A stretch of DNA of 64,000 nt. It comes from Sphingomonas aracearum (GTDB lineage: Bacteria > Pseudomonadota > Alphaproteobacteria > Sphingomonadales > Sphingomonadaceae). Below are positions 53,221 to 61,582 of this stretch, piece by piece. Within the stretch, counting starts at the first letter, position 1; every line of letters starts with the position of its first letter. The position numbers and the translations under genes were made by a program. The stretch lies in assembly GCF_003345355.1 (NCBI RefSeq), contig NZ_QQNB01000001.1, forward strand, positions 1,426,001 to 1,490,000, in the 5' to 3' direction. The notes beneath the pieces are model-generated. The model searched no databases. It saw only the letters and a program-made list of their open reading frames with translations, and was not told where the DNA came from.

Positions 53221-53958
53221 ATGATCGAGCGTCACCTTGCCAAGCTGCGGGCCCGTGCGACCGTGTCCGCGGAAGAGGAAGCCGCCATTCGGTCCTCGCT
53301 GGGCGAGATCCGCGAGTTCGCCGCCGATGAAGTCGTCGTCCCGGCACTGAAGGTGCAGGACCACAGCACGATGTTGCTGGACGGGTTCATGTGCCGGTTC
53401 AAGGACCTGCGCAACGGAAAGCGGCAGATCACCGAACTGCACGTTGCGGGCGATTTCGCCGACCTGCACAGCTTCACGCTGAAATATCTGGATCACGACG
53501 TGATCGCTCTCACGCCATGCCGCGCCGCCCTGGTCCCCCACGCGAATCTGCGCCGGATCACCGAGCAATTCCCTCATCTCACCCGCTTGTACTGGTTCAG
53601 CACCAACCTCGACGCGGCGATCCATCGCGAATGGGAACTCTCGCTGGGGCAGCGCACGGCGCGGGCCCGCCTGGCGGCGCTGTTCAGCGAGTTGCAGATC
53701 CGATTGCAGATCGTCGGACTGGCTAGCGACACGAGCTTCGACCTGCCGTTGACGCAAACGGATATTGCCGAATGCATGGGGCTGACGAACGTGCATGTGA
53801 ACCGCACCCTGCGCAATCTGAAGGAAGATCGTCTGGTTGAGTTCGAGGGGCGACGATTGACGATACTGAACAAGGCCGAGCTCTGGCGCGCCGGCGATTT
53901 CGACCCGCGCTACCTTTACCTGGACGGAAACGGAACGGCGCCGTCGCTCGGACCGTGA
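53221..53958 (+). CDS. Crp/Fnr-family transcriptional regulator
   Basis: This 245-residue regulator has an N-terminal cyclic-nucleotide-type beta-roll (about 25-135, with LLDGFMCRFKDL and LHVAGDFADLHSF) and a C-terminal winged helix-turn-helix (LTQTDIAECMGLTNVHVNRT, then LVEFEGRRLTI). It lacks the cysteine cluster of Fnr, so it is not an iron-sulfur oxygen sensor. The pocket is short of the Arg-Ser pair of true cAMP binders, so the effector is open. The start follows GGGGGG. It is divergent from the GH1-fusion/M61 operon, which may be its target. Confidence 0.88.
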   Translation: MIERHLAKLRARATVSAEEEAAIRSSLGEIREFAADEVVVPALKVQDHSTMLLDGFMCRFKDLRNGKRQITELHVAGDFADLHSFTLKYLDHDVIALTPCRAALVPHANLRRITEQFPHLTRLYWFSTNLDAAIHREWELSLGQRTARARLAALFSELQIRLQIVGLASDTSFDLPLTQTDIAECMGLTNVHVNRTLRNLKEDRLVEFEGRRLTILNKAELWRAGDFDPRYLYLDGNGTAPSLGP

Positions 53959-54297
53959 ACGCGCATCAGATTATGGCAACCCGAGCAGCCAACCCGCTCC
54001 TGGCGGTGAACCCCTGAAATCCCGGACGGCGGTTGCGCTTGCTGAGAAGGGCGCGCCGCTGATTGTGTGCGGGCAGATAAAGGCGCAGTCGCCGCACTTC
54101 CCTGGCATACGTTGGCGATCTGGTCCGTCGATCGACACGTCGCGCAGGTGACGCTTGCTTTCCGCCTGCTTTCCTGCGCGAAGTCGGGCGGCGCGTCACG
54201 CCGGCTGACGGATCGGCAGTCCTCTTCCTCCGATCAGCGACGCAGGTTTGACGACCGTGATCGCAGCGCTATTCAGCCGGAGTGATCGGGGGGAATG
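53959..54297. other. Intergenic region between crp-type and lacI-type genes
   Basis: No supported gene was seen in 339 bases. One minus-strand frame (about 54199 to 53966) stays open for 77 codons and is rich in Arg, but it has no ribosome-binding site or recognisable motif. It may be only a GC-rich chance frame or a remnant. No TGGAAACGTTTCCA-type site was found before the lacI-type gene. Confidence 0.45.
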
Positions 54298-55371
54298 ATG
54301 GCGGCTGACCGCAAGATCCGGGAGACGAAGTCGATCCGCGGCGGAGAGCGCCCGGCCACGATCAAGGACGTCGCGCTGGAAGCGGGCGTGTCGGTGTCCA
54401 GCGTCAGCCGCGCTTTGAACGGTGGCGCCAACACAAGCTCCGGGGCTCTGGATCGGATCCTTCGTGCCGCCAAGAAACTCGGCTTCGAGCCGAACCCGGC
54501 CGCGCAGACGCTGCGATCGCGCCCGACCAAGACCGTCGGCTGCATCCTTTCCGACATCTCGAACCCCATTTTCGCCGCGATCATCAATGCGGCCGAGGAG
54601 GAGTTGCAGGCAGCGGACTATCAGATGATGATCGGATCGACCCGGCACGATCCGCACCGGGAACTATCCTTCCTGTCCGCCCTGCGCCGACGTCGCCCCG
54701 ATGGTCTGCTGATCATGGCCGGCGAGGACAGCCATGCCGAAGTGGTCGACATGCTGAATGCCTTCGGTGCGGCGCGGGTGTGTATCGACCGCGTCCTGCC
54801 GGGCGTACCGACCGTCCGCGCGGATCACCGCAGCGGCGCGGTTCACGCGACGAGCTATCTGATCGGGCTGGGCCATACGCGCATCGCTCTGCTCATGTCG
54901 AGCAAGACCCTGCTGCCCGGGTCCGAGCGCCTGGCCGGATACGAGGAAGCGCATCGGGCCGCCGGGATCGCCGTCGACGAACGGCTGGTGCGCCCGCACC
55001 AGATCGCCTCGCACTTCGCGTTTAGCGAGTTCCGCCAGCTGCTGAGCATGGACGATCCCCCAACGGCGGTGATCACGCTGGGAACGCGCATGCTGGCCGG
55101 CGTGCTGCAAGCGATCAACAGCGCGGGGCTGCGTATCCCGGACGACATTTCGGTCGTCAGCGTGGGCGAAACCGACCTTGCCTGTTATGCCACGCCGGCA
55201 ATCAGCACCCTGACCTGGGACTATGCGGAACTGGGCAGGGTGGGCGCCAGGATGCTGATCGACACGCTGGCCGGCGGCGCACCGCAGACCAACGTCGTCT
55301 TGCCGACCCAGTTCATCACTCGCGCTTCCTGCGCCCCGCCCCGTCCGGCAGCGACACGCCGCGCCGGCTGA
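54298..55371 (+). CDS. LacI-family transcriptional regulator
   Basis: This 357-residue repressor has the LacI helix-turn-helix at residues 20-43 (ATIKDVALEAGVSVSSVSRA, then LNG) and a periplasmic-binding-like effector domain (VGCILSDISNPIFAAIINAAE; GVPTVRADHRSG; PPTAVITLGTRM). Two ATG codons adjoin at 54295 and 54298; the second is better spaced from GGGGGG. TGGAAACGTTTCCA, the kind of operator expected for this recognition helix, occurs upstream of the SDR gene and in related forms before the MFS and MBL genes to the right. It is therefore the probable regulator of the 55.4-64 kb locus. The effector is unknown, probably a sugar acid. Confidence 0.92.
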   Translation: MAADRKIRETKSIRGGERPATIKDVALEAGVSVSSVSRALNGGANTSSGALDRILRAAKKLGFEPNPAAQTLRSRPTKTVGCILSDISNPIFAAIINAAEEELQAADYQMMIGSTRHDPHRELSFLSALRRRRPDGLLIMAGEDSHAEVVDMLNAFGAARVCIDRVLPGVPTVRADHRSGAVHATSYLIGLGHTRIALLMSSKTLLPGSERLAGYEEAHRAAGIAVDERLVRPHQIASHFAFSEFRQLLSMDDPPTAVITLGTRMLAGVLQAINSAGLRIPDDISVVSVGETDLACYATPAISTLTWDYAELGRVGARMLIDTLAGGAPQTNVVLPTQFITRASCAPPRPAATRRAG

Positions 55372-55417
55372 AGGGCCGGAAAGACGCGCGCGCCGCCCGA
55401 ACGGAGTGTCGCTGCCC

Positions 55418-56239
55418 CTATATCCGAACGAAGCGGAAGCGATCGCCCGCCCGCTCGATTCTCCCGAAGCTCGGCGCGTGCGCACCCGCCAGCGTCCAAC
55501 CCCCGTCCGATGCAGCCTCCAGCAGCGAGCGCCGCGAGGCGATACCCTGCGCCATGTCGACGTCGAACACCGCGCCGATCATGGGGTCGTTCGATTGCGC
55601 ATCGACCAGGTGCATCGCATCGCCGATGAAGATCAGCGTTTCGCCGTTCCAGTCCAGCCGGAAGCCGGTATGCGCCGGCGTATGACCGGGCAGCGGATAA
55701 GGTGACATGCCGGCCGGAAAGCGGGCCTGGTCAAAGGCATGAACGCGGCCGGGATAGGCGTTCAGGACGGTTTCGGCCACTTTCCACCCGTTCCGCCGCG
55801 CTTCGGGACGAGAATCGCGCTCGGCGATGTCGGTGTAGAATTCCAGCTCGCGGCCGGCGAAATAGACCTGCGCGCGCGGGAAATAGGCTTCCCCCTTCTC
55901 GACCAGGCCGAGCGCATGATCGAAATGCATGTGCGTGACGTAGATCTCGTCGATGTCGCCGGGCGCGATCCCGGCATCCGTCAGCGACCTGCGGGCCACG
56001 CCCAGCGTCGGGTTCGTTTCCGTTCCCGTTCCGGCGTCAACCAGGATCAGCTTGTCGGGCGTCCGGACCGCAAAATGGTAGACGGGGATCTCGTAGGTCG
56101 GGCCGCCCCAGTCGGCGCGCATCCGCTCGGTCGCTTCCGCGCCATCGGCGTGGAGCAGCGTTTCGGTGGAGGCCGAGAAATCCCCGTCGAACAGCGGAAT
56201 GATTTCGAACGGCCCAAAGGTCTGGGTCTTGTACGCCAT
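55418..56239 (-). CDS. MBL-fold metallohydrolase (lactonase-like)
   Basis: This 273-residue metallo-beta-lactamase-fold enzyme has the metal motif YVTHMHFDHALG (HxHxDH), a downstream His in LPGHTPAHTG and Asp in FIGDAMH. This pattern fits a two-metal quorum- or sugar-lactonase-like hydrolase; true specificity cannot be read from it. AAGGAG precedes the ATG at 56239. No signal peptide is present. It follows the SDR gene by 77 bases on the same strand, and the pair could oxidise a sugar to a lactone and open it. Confidence 0.88.
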   Translation of the reverse strand: MAYKTQTFGPFEIIPLFDGDFSASTETLLHADGAEATERMRADWGGPTYEIPVYHFAVRTPDKLILVDAGTGTETNPTLGVARRSLTDAGIAPGDIDEIYVTHMHFDHALGLVEKGEAYFPRAQVYFAGRELEFYTDIAERDSRPEARRNGWKVAETVLNAYPGRVHAFDQARFPAGMSPYPLPGHTPAHTGFRLDWNGETLIFIGDAMHLVDAQSNDPMIGAVFDVDMAQGIASRRSLLEAASDGGWTLAGAHAPSFGRIERAGDRFRFVRI

Positions 56240-56316
56240 CGCGTATCTCCTTTGCTGGGGTGCGAAAGAGCCTGCCGATCGGCCACAAGGGGCCGGCAGC
56301 GACAGGCCGTCCGCGA

Positions 56317-57111
56317 TCAGATCGTCCAGCCGCCGTCGACGACCAGCAGATTGCCCGTAATGTAGCTGGATTCATCCGACGCCAGGAACACGGCGGCATT
56401 GGCGACGTCCTGCGACGTGCCCTGCCGCCCCATCGGGCATTTGGCATTGCGCTCGGCCATCTTCGCCTCGAACTCCGCAGGCGACAGGTCGCGCCACAGC
56501 GTGCGGATATGCGGCGTGTCCATGTAACCGGGAATGATCGCGTTGCAGCGGATCTGCTTGTGCGCATATTGCCGCGCGACGATCCGCGTCACCTGGTTCA
56601 CCGCTGCCTTGGACGAGTTGTAGGCGAGGAAGGGCGTGCCCGACCAGCGGATGCTGGCGGTGGACGACACGTTGATGATGCTGCCGCCGCCCTGCTTCTC
56701 CATCACCGGGATCACATGCTTGCAGGTGAGAAACACGCTTTTCACGTTGACGGCGTGGACGCGGTCCCAGGCATCCTCCTCGGTTTCCACCGGGCCGCCG
56801 AGCTGCTCGATGCCGACATTGTTGTGGTGGATGTCGATGCGGCCATATTCGGCAAGCGCACGGTCGATCAGCTGCTTGACGTCCGCGGAGTTGCTGGCAT
56901 CCGCCTGCGCGGCGATCGAGGAGAAACCTTCGGCGCGGATCGCCGCGCTGGTCGCCTCGGCGAGATCGAGCCGCAGGTCCGCCGCCACGACCTTGGCGCC
57001 TTGCCGCGCGAAGTTGAGCGCCACTGCCGCGCCGTTGCTCAGACCGCCTTCGCTGCCGAGCGTGCCGGCGCCCAGCACCAGTGCGACCTTGCCTTCGAGC
57101 CGATTACCCAT
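56317..57111 (-). CDS. Short-chain dehydrogenase/reductase
   Basis: This 264-residue SDR oxidoreductase uses NAD(P). The cofactor site is VLGAGTLGSEGG (an expanded TGxxxGxG), with HNNVG as the NNAG motif, the catalytic Ser in INVSSTAS, and Tyr/Lys in AYNSSKAA. DDRLD-like acid after beta-2 (here ADLRLDL) suggests NAD preference. The ATG at 57111 is chosen since AAGGA lies 7 bases upstream; the ATG at 57126 sits 2 bases from the operator and has no ribosome-binding site. A perfect LacI-type operator is just upstream. It probably oxidises a sugar or hydroxy acid. Confidence 0.9.
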   Translation of the reverse strand: MGNRLEGKVALVLGAGTLGSEGGLSNGAAVALNFARQGAKVVAADLRLDLAEATSAAIRAEGFSSIAAQADASNSADVKQLIDRALAEYGRIDIHHNNVGIEQLGGPVETEEDAWDRVHAVNVKSVFLTCKHVIPVMEKQGGGSIINVSSTASIRWSGTPFLAYNSSKAAVNQVTRIVARQYAHKQIRCNAIIPGYMDTPHIRTLWRDLSPAEFEAKMAERNAKCPMGRQGTSQDVANAAVFLASDESSYITGNLLVVDGGWTI

Positions 57112-57128
57112 GCTCACATCCTTCATCT

Positions 57129-57142
57129 TGGAAACGTTTCCA
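57129..57142. promoter_or_regulatory. LacI-type operator before the SDR gene
   Basis: TGGAAACGTTTCCA is a perfect 14-bp palindrome with the central CG of LacI/GalR-family operators. It lies 17 bases before the SDR start and 55 bases after the porin stop, so it can block read-in or a local promoter. Confidence 0.8.
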
Positions 57143-57197
57143 CCGTTATCTCTCGCCGGCTCCGAGCGTCAACCCCGCCCCGTCCGGCCGTTGCGGA

Positions 57198-58679
57198 CTA
57201 GAGGTAGCTCACCAGCGTCAGCCCCAGAATGCCGATCGCCTTGCGCTTGGGATCGCCGGCCGGATGCACGATGAACTGGAAATTCGGCTTCACCACCAGG
57301 CCGGGGATCGGCTGCAAACCGTAGTAAAGCTCGATCTCATATTCCGAGGATCGCACCGGAACGGAGCCGGCGCTGGCCCGGTTCGCCAGTTCCTGCGAGC
57401 GCGTGAGATACTTGTTGAGGCGCGCGCGCCCGAAGCCGATGCCGAGGTCGTCGTCCGGCCGCCCGGGGATGACGCCGGTATAGTTCAGCATCACGCCTGC
57501 CTTGCTCTCCAGGTTCGTCACATGCTGGGGCGCGTAGGCAAAGCGCGCCGTCACCGCGAGGCCGTGCGAGCCATCGGCGTTCGGCATCAGGATCTGCTGC
57601 CGCATGTCGGCCCAGAACCCCACCCGATCGTGACGCACCAGCGGCGCGCCACCGGCGGCCGCACGCCGCTGCCCTTGCGTGTTCAGGAGCAGATCGCTCC
57701 CGTTCACCGTCGAATACAGCATGCCGATCTTGTAGACGCCCGGCAGCACCCCGTTCAGCTTGGGCGTGTAGCCGATCTCGGCCATGGTGGAGACGCCGGT
57801 GCTGTTGCCGAAGCCGAAATCGAATTCATGCGGGTTCCGGTTGTCGTCGGTCAGATTGTAGGTGCCGACCGCCACATAGACGTCCTTCGAAGGCTTGGCC
57901 TTGACCCGCACGCCCCATTGGCTGACCGGGTAGTTCTGGAACACGTCGGGCTGCAGATGGCCGATCAGCGCGCCGCAGAAAGCGAGATTCTGGAAGTCGC
58001 ATCGGCCTGCGTCGAAATCCTCGCCCGGTGACATGCGCCCGATCTTCAGGTCCAGCGTCTTGCCGGCGATCTGGTACCAGCCCTGCGTCAGGCGCCAGAT
58101 GTTGCCGAAACCGAACACGTCCTGGTTGGATTGCAGCACGCCCAGCCCGTTCTCGGTGCCGATCAACTGTCCGTGCCGTTTGGTGAAGAGGACGCGGAAC
58201 GTGCCCGGAATGCTGCCCGTCAGCTTCTGCAGGTTGACGGTCGCCCCCAACGCGAATTCGCCGGCCCAGCGCACCTTCTTGCTGGTGCCCTCATTGAGGT
58301 TGGCTGCGCCCTGGCCGTAATACATCGCCAGTGGCGTGATGCCCTTTTCCTGCAGCTTCGGCAGCAGGCCGTTCCAGTCACCGAAGATGTGCGCGGCGGG
58401 AACCGTCTGGCCGACGGTTCCCTGGAGAACGGGGCGGGACGGCTGCACGGGGGGTGCCGCCTGGGTCGCCAGCGGACTGCGTTGCTGGGCGGCGGTCCGA
58501 TCGCCGGAAGGCGATTGCGCCGGCGATGCGTCGCCTTGTTCGGCGCCAGGTTCGGCGGCTGCGGTTGCAACCGGTGGAATAGTCTGGACGGGCGCCGCGT
58601 CCTGCGCGTCGAGCGCGATCGAAGCCATAGCCATGGCAGCGACAATCATCATGGAAACACCTCTCGCGATGGTCGGCAT
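57198..58679 (-). CDS. OprB-like carbohydrate porin
   Basis: This 493-residue outer-membrane porin of the OprB family forms a diffusion channel for sugars and related solutes. The leader (MPTIARGVSMMIVAAMAMAS) is followed by a low-complexity Ala/Pro/Gln-rich linker to about residue 90. Barrel blocks follow: FGDWNGLLPKLQEKGI, LAMYYGQGAANLN, QSNQDVFGFGN and LKIGRMSPGEDF. The C-terminal strand ends in LTLVSYL. A shorter start at 58652 would lack the positive n-region. It lies between the MFS and SDR genes on the same strand and should serve the same transport pathway. Confidence 0.88.
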   Translation of the reverse strand: MPTIARGVSMMIVAAMAMASIALDAQDAAPVQTIPPVATAAAEPGAEQGDASPAQSPSGDRTAAQQRSPLATQAAPPVQPSRPVLQGTVGQTVPAAHIFGDWNGLLPKLQEKGITPLAMYYGQGAANLNEGTSKKVRWAGEFALGATVNLQKLTGSIPGTFRVLFTKRHGQLIGTENGLGVLQSNQDVFGFGNIWRLTQGWYQIAGKTLDLKIGRMSPGEDFDAGRCDFQNLAFCGALIGHLQPDVFQNYPVSQWGVRVKAKPSKDVYVAVGTYNLTDDNRNPHEFDFGFGNSTGVSTMAEIGYTPKLNGVLPGVYKIGMLYSTVNGSDLLLNTQGQRRAAAGGAPLVRHDRVGFWADMRQQILMPNADGSHGLAVTARFAYAPQHVTNLESKAGVMLNYTGVIPGRPDDDLGIGFGRARLNKYLTRSQELANRASAGSVPVRSSEYEIELYYGLQPIPGLVVKPNFQFIVHPAGDPKRKAIGILGLTLVSYL

Positions 58680-58826
58680 CGTGGCCTGAACCGGACGCGA
58701 CGATCCTGCCGGCTGCGGTTCCCCGCTCCGTTCGTGCCCGCGCCCGGATGGCGCGTGCGAACCGTCGCTGATTGTTTCTTGTGGTGGGCGGGGAAGCGAC
58801 GGATCGCCTCCCCACCCCTGACCTTT

Positions 58827-60143
58827 CTACATGGCAGGCTGCGGCACCGGGGCCTCGCGCGCGCCGCGGCCCAGCGCCAGGACGATGCCGGCCGTCACCA
58901 GCACCGGACAGGCCAGCGCGATCGTGACGATCGACAGCGGCACGTCCTGCGCCAGCATGACGCCGGCGAGGATCGGGCTGAGTGCCGCCCCGCCGCGGCC
59001 GATGCCCATGCACAGGCCGACGCGCCCGCCCCGGATCACGGTGGGGAAGCTTTCGATGAGCAGCATGATCAGCAGCGAATTGGCCGCCTGGTTGAAGAAG
59101 GTGCCGACCGCCATGACCAGCTTCAGGTTGAACAGGCTCGGCCCGACCACGCCGAAGGCCGAGATGCCCAGCGCGGTGAGGATCAGGGCCGGGGGCAGCA
59201 GCTTGCGAACCGAGATCTTGGTCGCCGCCCACCCGGTGAGGATCAGCGCGGCGAACTGGCCGATCGTGCCCCACACCAGCACCGAGGCACCAGCCGCCGC
59301 TCCGAAGCCGAGGTCCGCCACGATCTTGGGCGACCATTTCAGCAGGAAATAATAGGTCATGCTGTCGAAGAAATAGGCCGCCGCCAGCGCCGCGGTGAGG
59401 CCATACAGCAGCGGTGCCGTCACTCCCGTGCGCGCGCTCACGGCCGAGGCGAGTTCCGGAAGCTTCTGCAATTCGCGGTGGCCGAGCGAGCGGAACACCG
59501 CATTGACCCGGGCGAGCGCGTTCGGCGGCTGCCGATCCAGGAGGTACGCGACCGATTCAGGAAAGGCGATCCAGGCGATCGGGAGGAACAGCGTGCTGAG
59601 CGCCGCGCCGGCGAAGAAGACGTGCCGCCAATCCTCCTGCGAGATGAACGCTGACGCCAGGGAGCCGCCCACGATTGCGCCGATCGGCCAGCCCACGCCG
59701 ACCAGCGCGATGCAGAAGTTGCGCTTGGAGGCGCTGGAGAATTCGGACGCATAAGCATGCGCGATCGCGATCATGCCGCCGATGCCGCACCCGGTCAGGA
59801 AGCGGATAACCGACAGCATCGTCACGCTGCTGGCCTGCGTTGCCACCCACATGCCCGCGCTTGTCACGATGAGACAGGCCAGCACCAGCGCTCGCCGGCC
59901 GAACCGATCCGCCAGATGCCCGAGCACGGCAGCCCCCAGCGCCATGCCGATGAGTTCCATCGACAGAACAACGCCAAGCTGCGCCTTGCTGATCGACCAT
60001 TCCGCCGCGATGCCCGGCGAAGCGAAGCTGATCGCCAGAATGTCGATGCCGTCAAATGCGTTCAGGATACAACACATGGCGATGACCAGCATCTGCCGAC
60101 CGGTCATCGGGCGATCCGCCCAAAGGTCACTGGCCTGTTGCAT
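58827..60143 (-). CDS. MFS transporter, aromatic/organic acid:proton symporter type
   Basis: This 438-residue carrier has about 12 membrane helices and an AAHS-like signature: FDGIDILAISFASPGIAAEW in helix 1 and GHLADRFGRRALV in the first cytoplasmic loop. GGMIAIAHAYASEFSS and ESFPTVIRGGRVGLCMG follow. AAHS carriers import benzoate-, protocatechuate- or related acids, but some members of similar sequence carry non-aromatic acids. The ATG at 60143 follows AAAGGAG by 6 bases. LacI-type sites lie upstream in the 498-base gap. It is the first gene of a probable MFS-porin-SDR-MBL operon. Confidence 0.9.
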   Translation of the reverse strand: MQQASDLWADRPMTGRQMLVIAMCCILNAFDGIDILAISFASPGIAAEWSISKAQLGVVLSMELIGMALGAAVLGHLADRFGRRALVLACLIVTSAGMWVATQASSVTMLSVIRFLTGCGIGGMIAIAHAYASEFSSASKRNFCIALVGVGWPIGAIVGGSLASAFISQEDWRHVFFAGAALSTLFLPIAWIAFPESVAYLLDRQPPNALARVNAVFRSLGHRELQKLPELASAVSARTGVTAPLLYGLTAALAAAYFFDSMTYYFLLKWSPKIVADLGFGAAAGASVLVWGTIGQFAALILTGWAATKISVRKLLPPALILTALGISAFGVVGPSLFNLKLVMAVGTFFNQAANSLLIMLLIESFPTVIRGGRVGLCMGIGRGGAALSPILAGVMLAQDVPLSIVTIALACPVLVTAGIVLALGRGAREAPVPQPAM

Positions 60144-60380
60144 GATCCGCTCCTTTGTTCGTCGATACGCAAGGGAGAGCGGCCACTCCTGTCGATGCTG
60201 GCGGCGGCTCACCTGGCAAGCCGCGCCTCCGCGCATTCCTGGACATGGTGTCGTCTCCCTCCATCAGTTTGTCCGGGCCCGATGCCATCGGCCCGCTCAC
60301 AGCGGCCTAGCCGCCGTCCGCGTACCCGATGCACAAAGCCAGCCTGTCGTTGCAGGCCGCGGGCAAGGCATAAGCGATTC

Positions 60381-60394
60381 TGGAAACGTCGCAA
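60381..60394. promoter_or_regulatory. LacI-type operator-like site
   Basis: TGGAAACGTCGCAA keeps the left half-site TGGAAACG of the perfect operator at 57129 but is weak on the right. Confidence 0.45.
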
Positions 60395-60398
60395 TACA

Positions 60399-60412
60399 CG
60401 GAAGCGTTACCA
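60399..60412. promoter_or_regulatory. LacI-type operator-like site
   Basis: CGGAAGCGTTACCA; 11 of 14 positions agree with TGGAAACGTTTCCA, with the central CG in register. It sits 18 bases right of the 60381 site. Confidence 0.5.
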
Positions 60413-60492
60413 AGCTTTTCCGCGGCAATCGGCGAGGCTCATCCATCTGAAAAAGCACATTAAACTTTTTTTCGAATCCAAGTGTGTTGCAC

Positions 60493-60506
60493 TGGAAACG
60501 TTCCCT
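60493..60506. promoter_or_regulatory. LacI-type operator before the MBL/HglS operon
   Basis: TGGAAACGTTCCCT matches TGGAAACGTTTCCA at 12 of 14 positions. It lies 135 bases before the 60642 start and next to an AT-rich stretch. Confidence 0.6.
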
Positions 60507-60641
60507 GTTTAGGCAGGTTCGACAGGATACCGGGCTTTCCATTGCGCGTTCATCGCCCGCAAGGGCAGCGTGCGGAGTCGGTGACGCGGGGGACGGCCCG
60601 CTGGATGCGAAATCGCATCGGGTGTGCCAGCAGGACATGAG

Positions 60642-61544
60642 ATGAAGACGATCACGCTCGGAGAGATCAGCATCGCCAAGGTCACGGAGGTCGACACCAT
60701 GTGGTTCGACCCCGCCTGGCTGTACCACAACATCCAGGACGACATGCTGCTGCGCCACAAGGAGCAGCTTGGGCCTCGCCTGATCGATCCCGTTTCTAAC
60801 AAGCTCGCGCTAAGCTTTCACAGCTTCCTGATCCAGACCGGCGGGCTGAACATCCTGGTCGATACGTGCAATGGCAATCACAAGAACCGCGATCCCCGCT
60901 TCCCGTTCTATTCGAACCTGAAAGCCACCACCTACCTCGACAACCTGGCCCGGCTCGGCCTGCGCCCCGACGACATCGACATGGTGCTGTGCACGCACCT
61001 GCACACCGATCATGTCGGCTGGAACACGTACCTCAGCAATGGCGAATGGGTGCCCACCTTCCCCAGGGCCCGCTATGTCATGGCGCGCCAGGAGTTCGAC
61101 CATTTCAATCGCCTTCATGCCGCGCGGCCCGATTATCCCGTCGGCCATGGGTCGTTCGAGGACAGCGTCCTGCCGGTGGTCCGCGCCGGGCTGGCGCAGT
61201 TCGTGGACATGGACCATCTGGTCGCGGGCGAGATCGGCAACGGCGTGTGGATGGAGCCGGCAGTCGGCCACACGCCCGGCCATGTCACGATCCATGCCAA
61301 GGGCGGCGGCCGCGAATCGATCATGACGGGCGACATCATCCACCATCCGATCCTGTTCCTGGAGCCTGGGCTGGAAACCAAGCACGACGTCGACAAGGTG
61401 ACGTGCGACGCCACCCGGCAACGCCTCCTCCGGCGGCTTGCCGATACCGACGACATCCTGCTGTCGGCGCATTTCTGCGACCCCACCGCCGGGACCGTCC
61501 GTTCGCGGCCGAACGGCTTCGCCTTTGCGTTCCTCGACGAATGA
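60642..61544 (+). CDS. MBL-fold metallohydrolase (lactonase-like), second
   Basis: This 300-residue MBL-fold enzyme has the metal motif CTHLHTDHVGWNTY (HxHxDH), the later His in AVGHTPGHVTIH and Asp in MTGDIIHHP. This family includes N-acyl-homoserine-lactone and other lactonases, but also many unknowns. The start at 60642 follows CAGGA by 8 bases. It is only distantly related to the MBL gene at 55418. It is the first gene of an operon with hglS and a ydiJ-like gene; its stop overlaps a possible ATG for the next gene. It may open a lactone on the way to a 2-keto acid. Confidence 0.88.
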   Translation: MKTITLGEISIAKVTEVDTMWFDPAWLYHNIQDDMLLRHKEQLGPRLIDPVSNKLALSFHSFLIQTGGLNILVDTCNGNHKNRDPRFPFYSNLKATTYLDNLARLGLRPDDIDMVLCTHLHTDHVGWNTYLSNGEWVPTFPRARYVMARQEFDHFNRLHAARPDYPVGHGSFEDSVLPVVRAGLAQFVDMDHLVAGEIGNGVWMEPAVGHTPGHVTIHAKGGGRESIMTGDIIHHPILFLEPGLETKHDVDKVTCDATRQRLLRRLADTDDILLSAHFCDPTAGTVRSRPNGFAFAFLDE

Positions 61545-61582
61545 TCGGCGCGGTGGCGATGAGCAGTGACGAAAGGACGACG

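Larger units (their letters stand above)
60144..60641. other. Divergent regulatory region with three LacI-type sites
   Basis: No gene was seen in these 498 bases between the divergent MFS and MBL operons. They contain TGGAAACGTCGCAA (60381), CGGAAGCGTTACCA (60399) and TGGAAACGTTCCCT (60493). They also hold an AT-rich stretch at 60452-60478 that would suit a promoter. This is the main control region of the right-hand locus. Confidence 0.65.

Noticed and set aside
53966..54199. Possible small Arg-rich gene or integrase remnant on the minus strand
   Set aside because: No ribosome-binding site, no recognisable motif, and no flanking repeats were found; a chance open frame is as likely.
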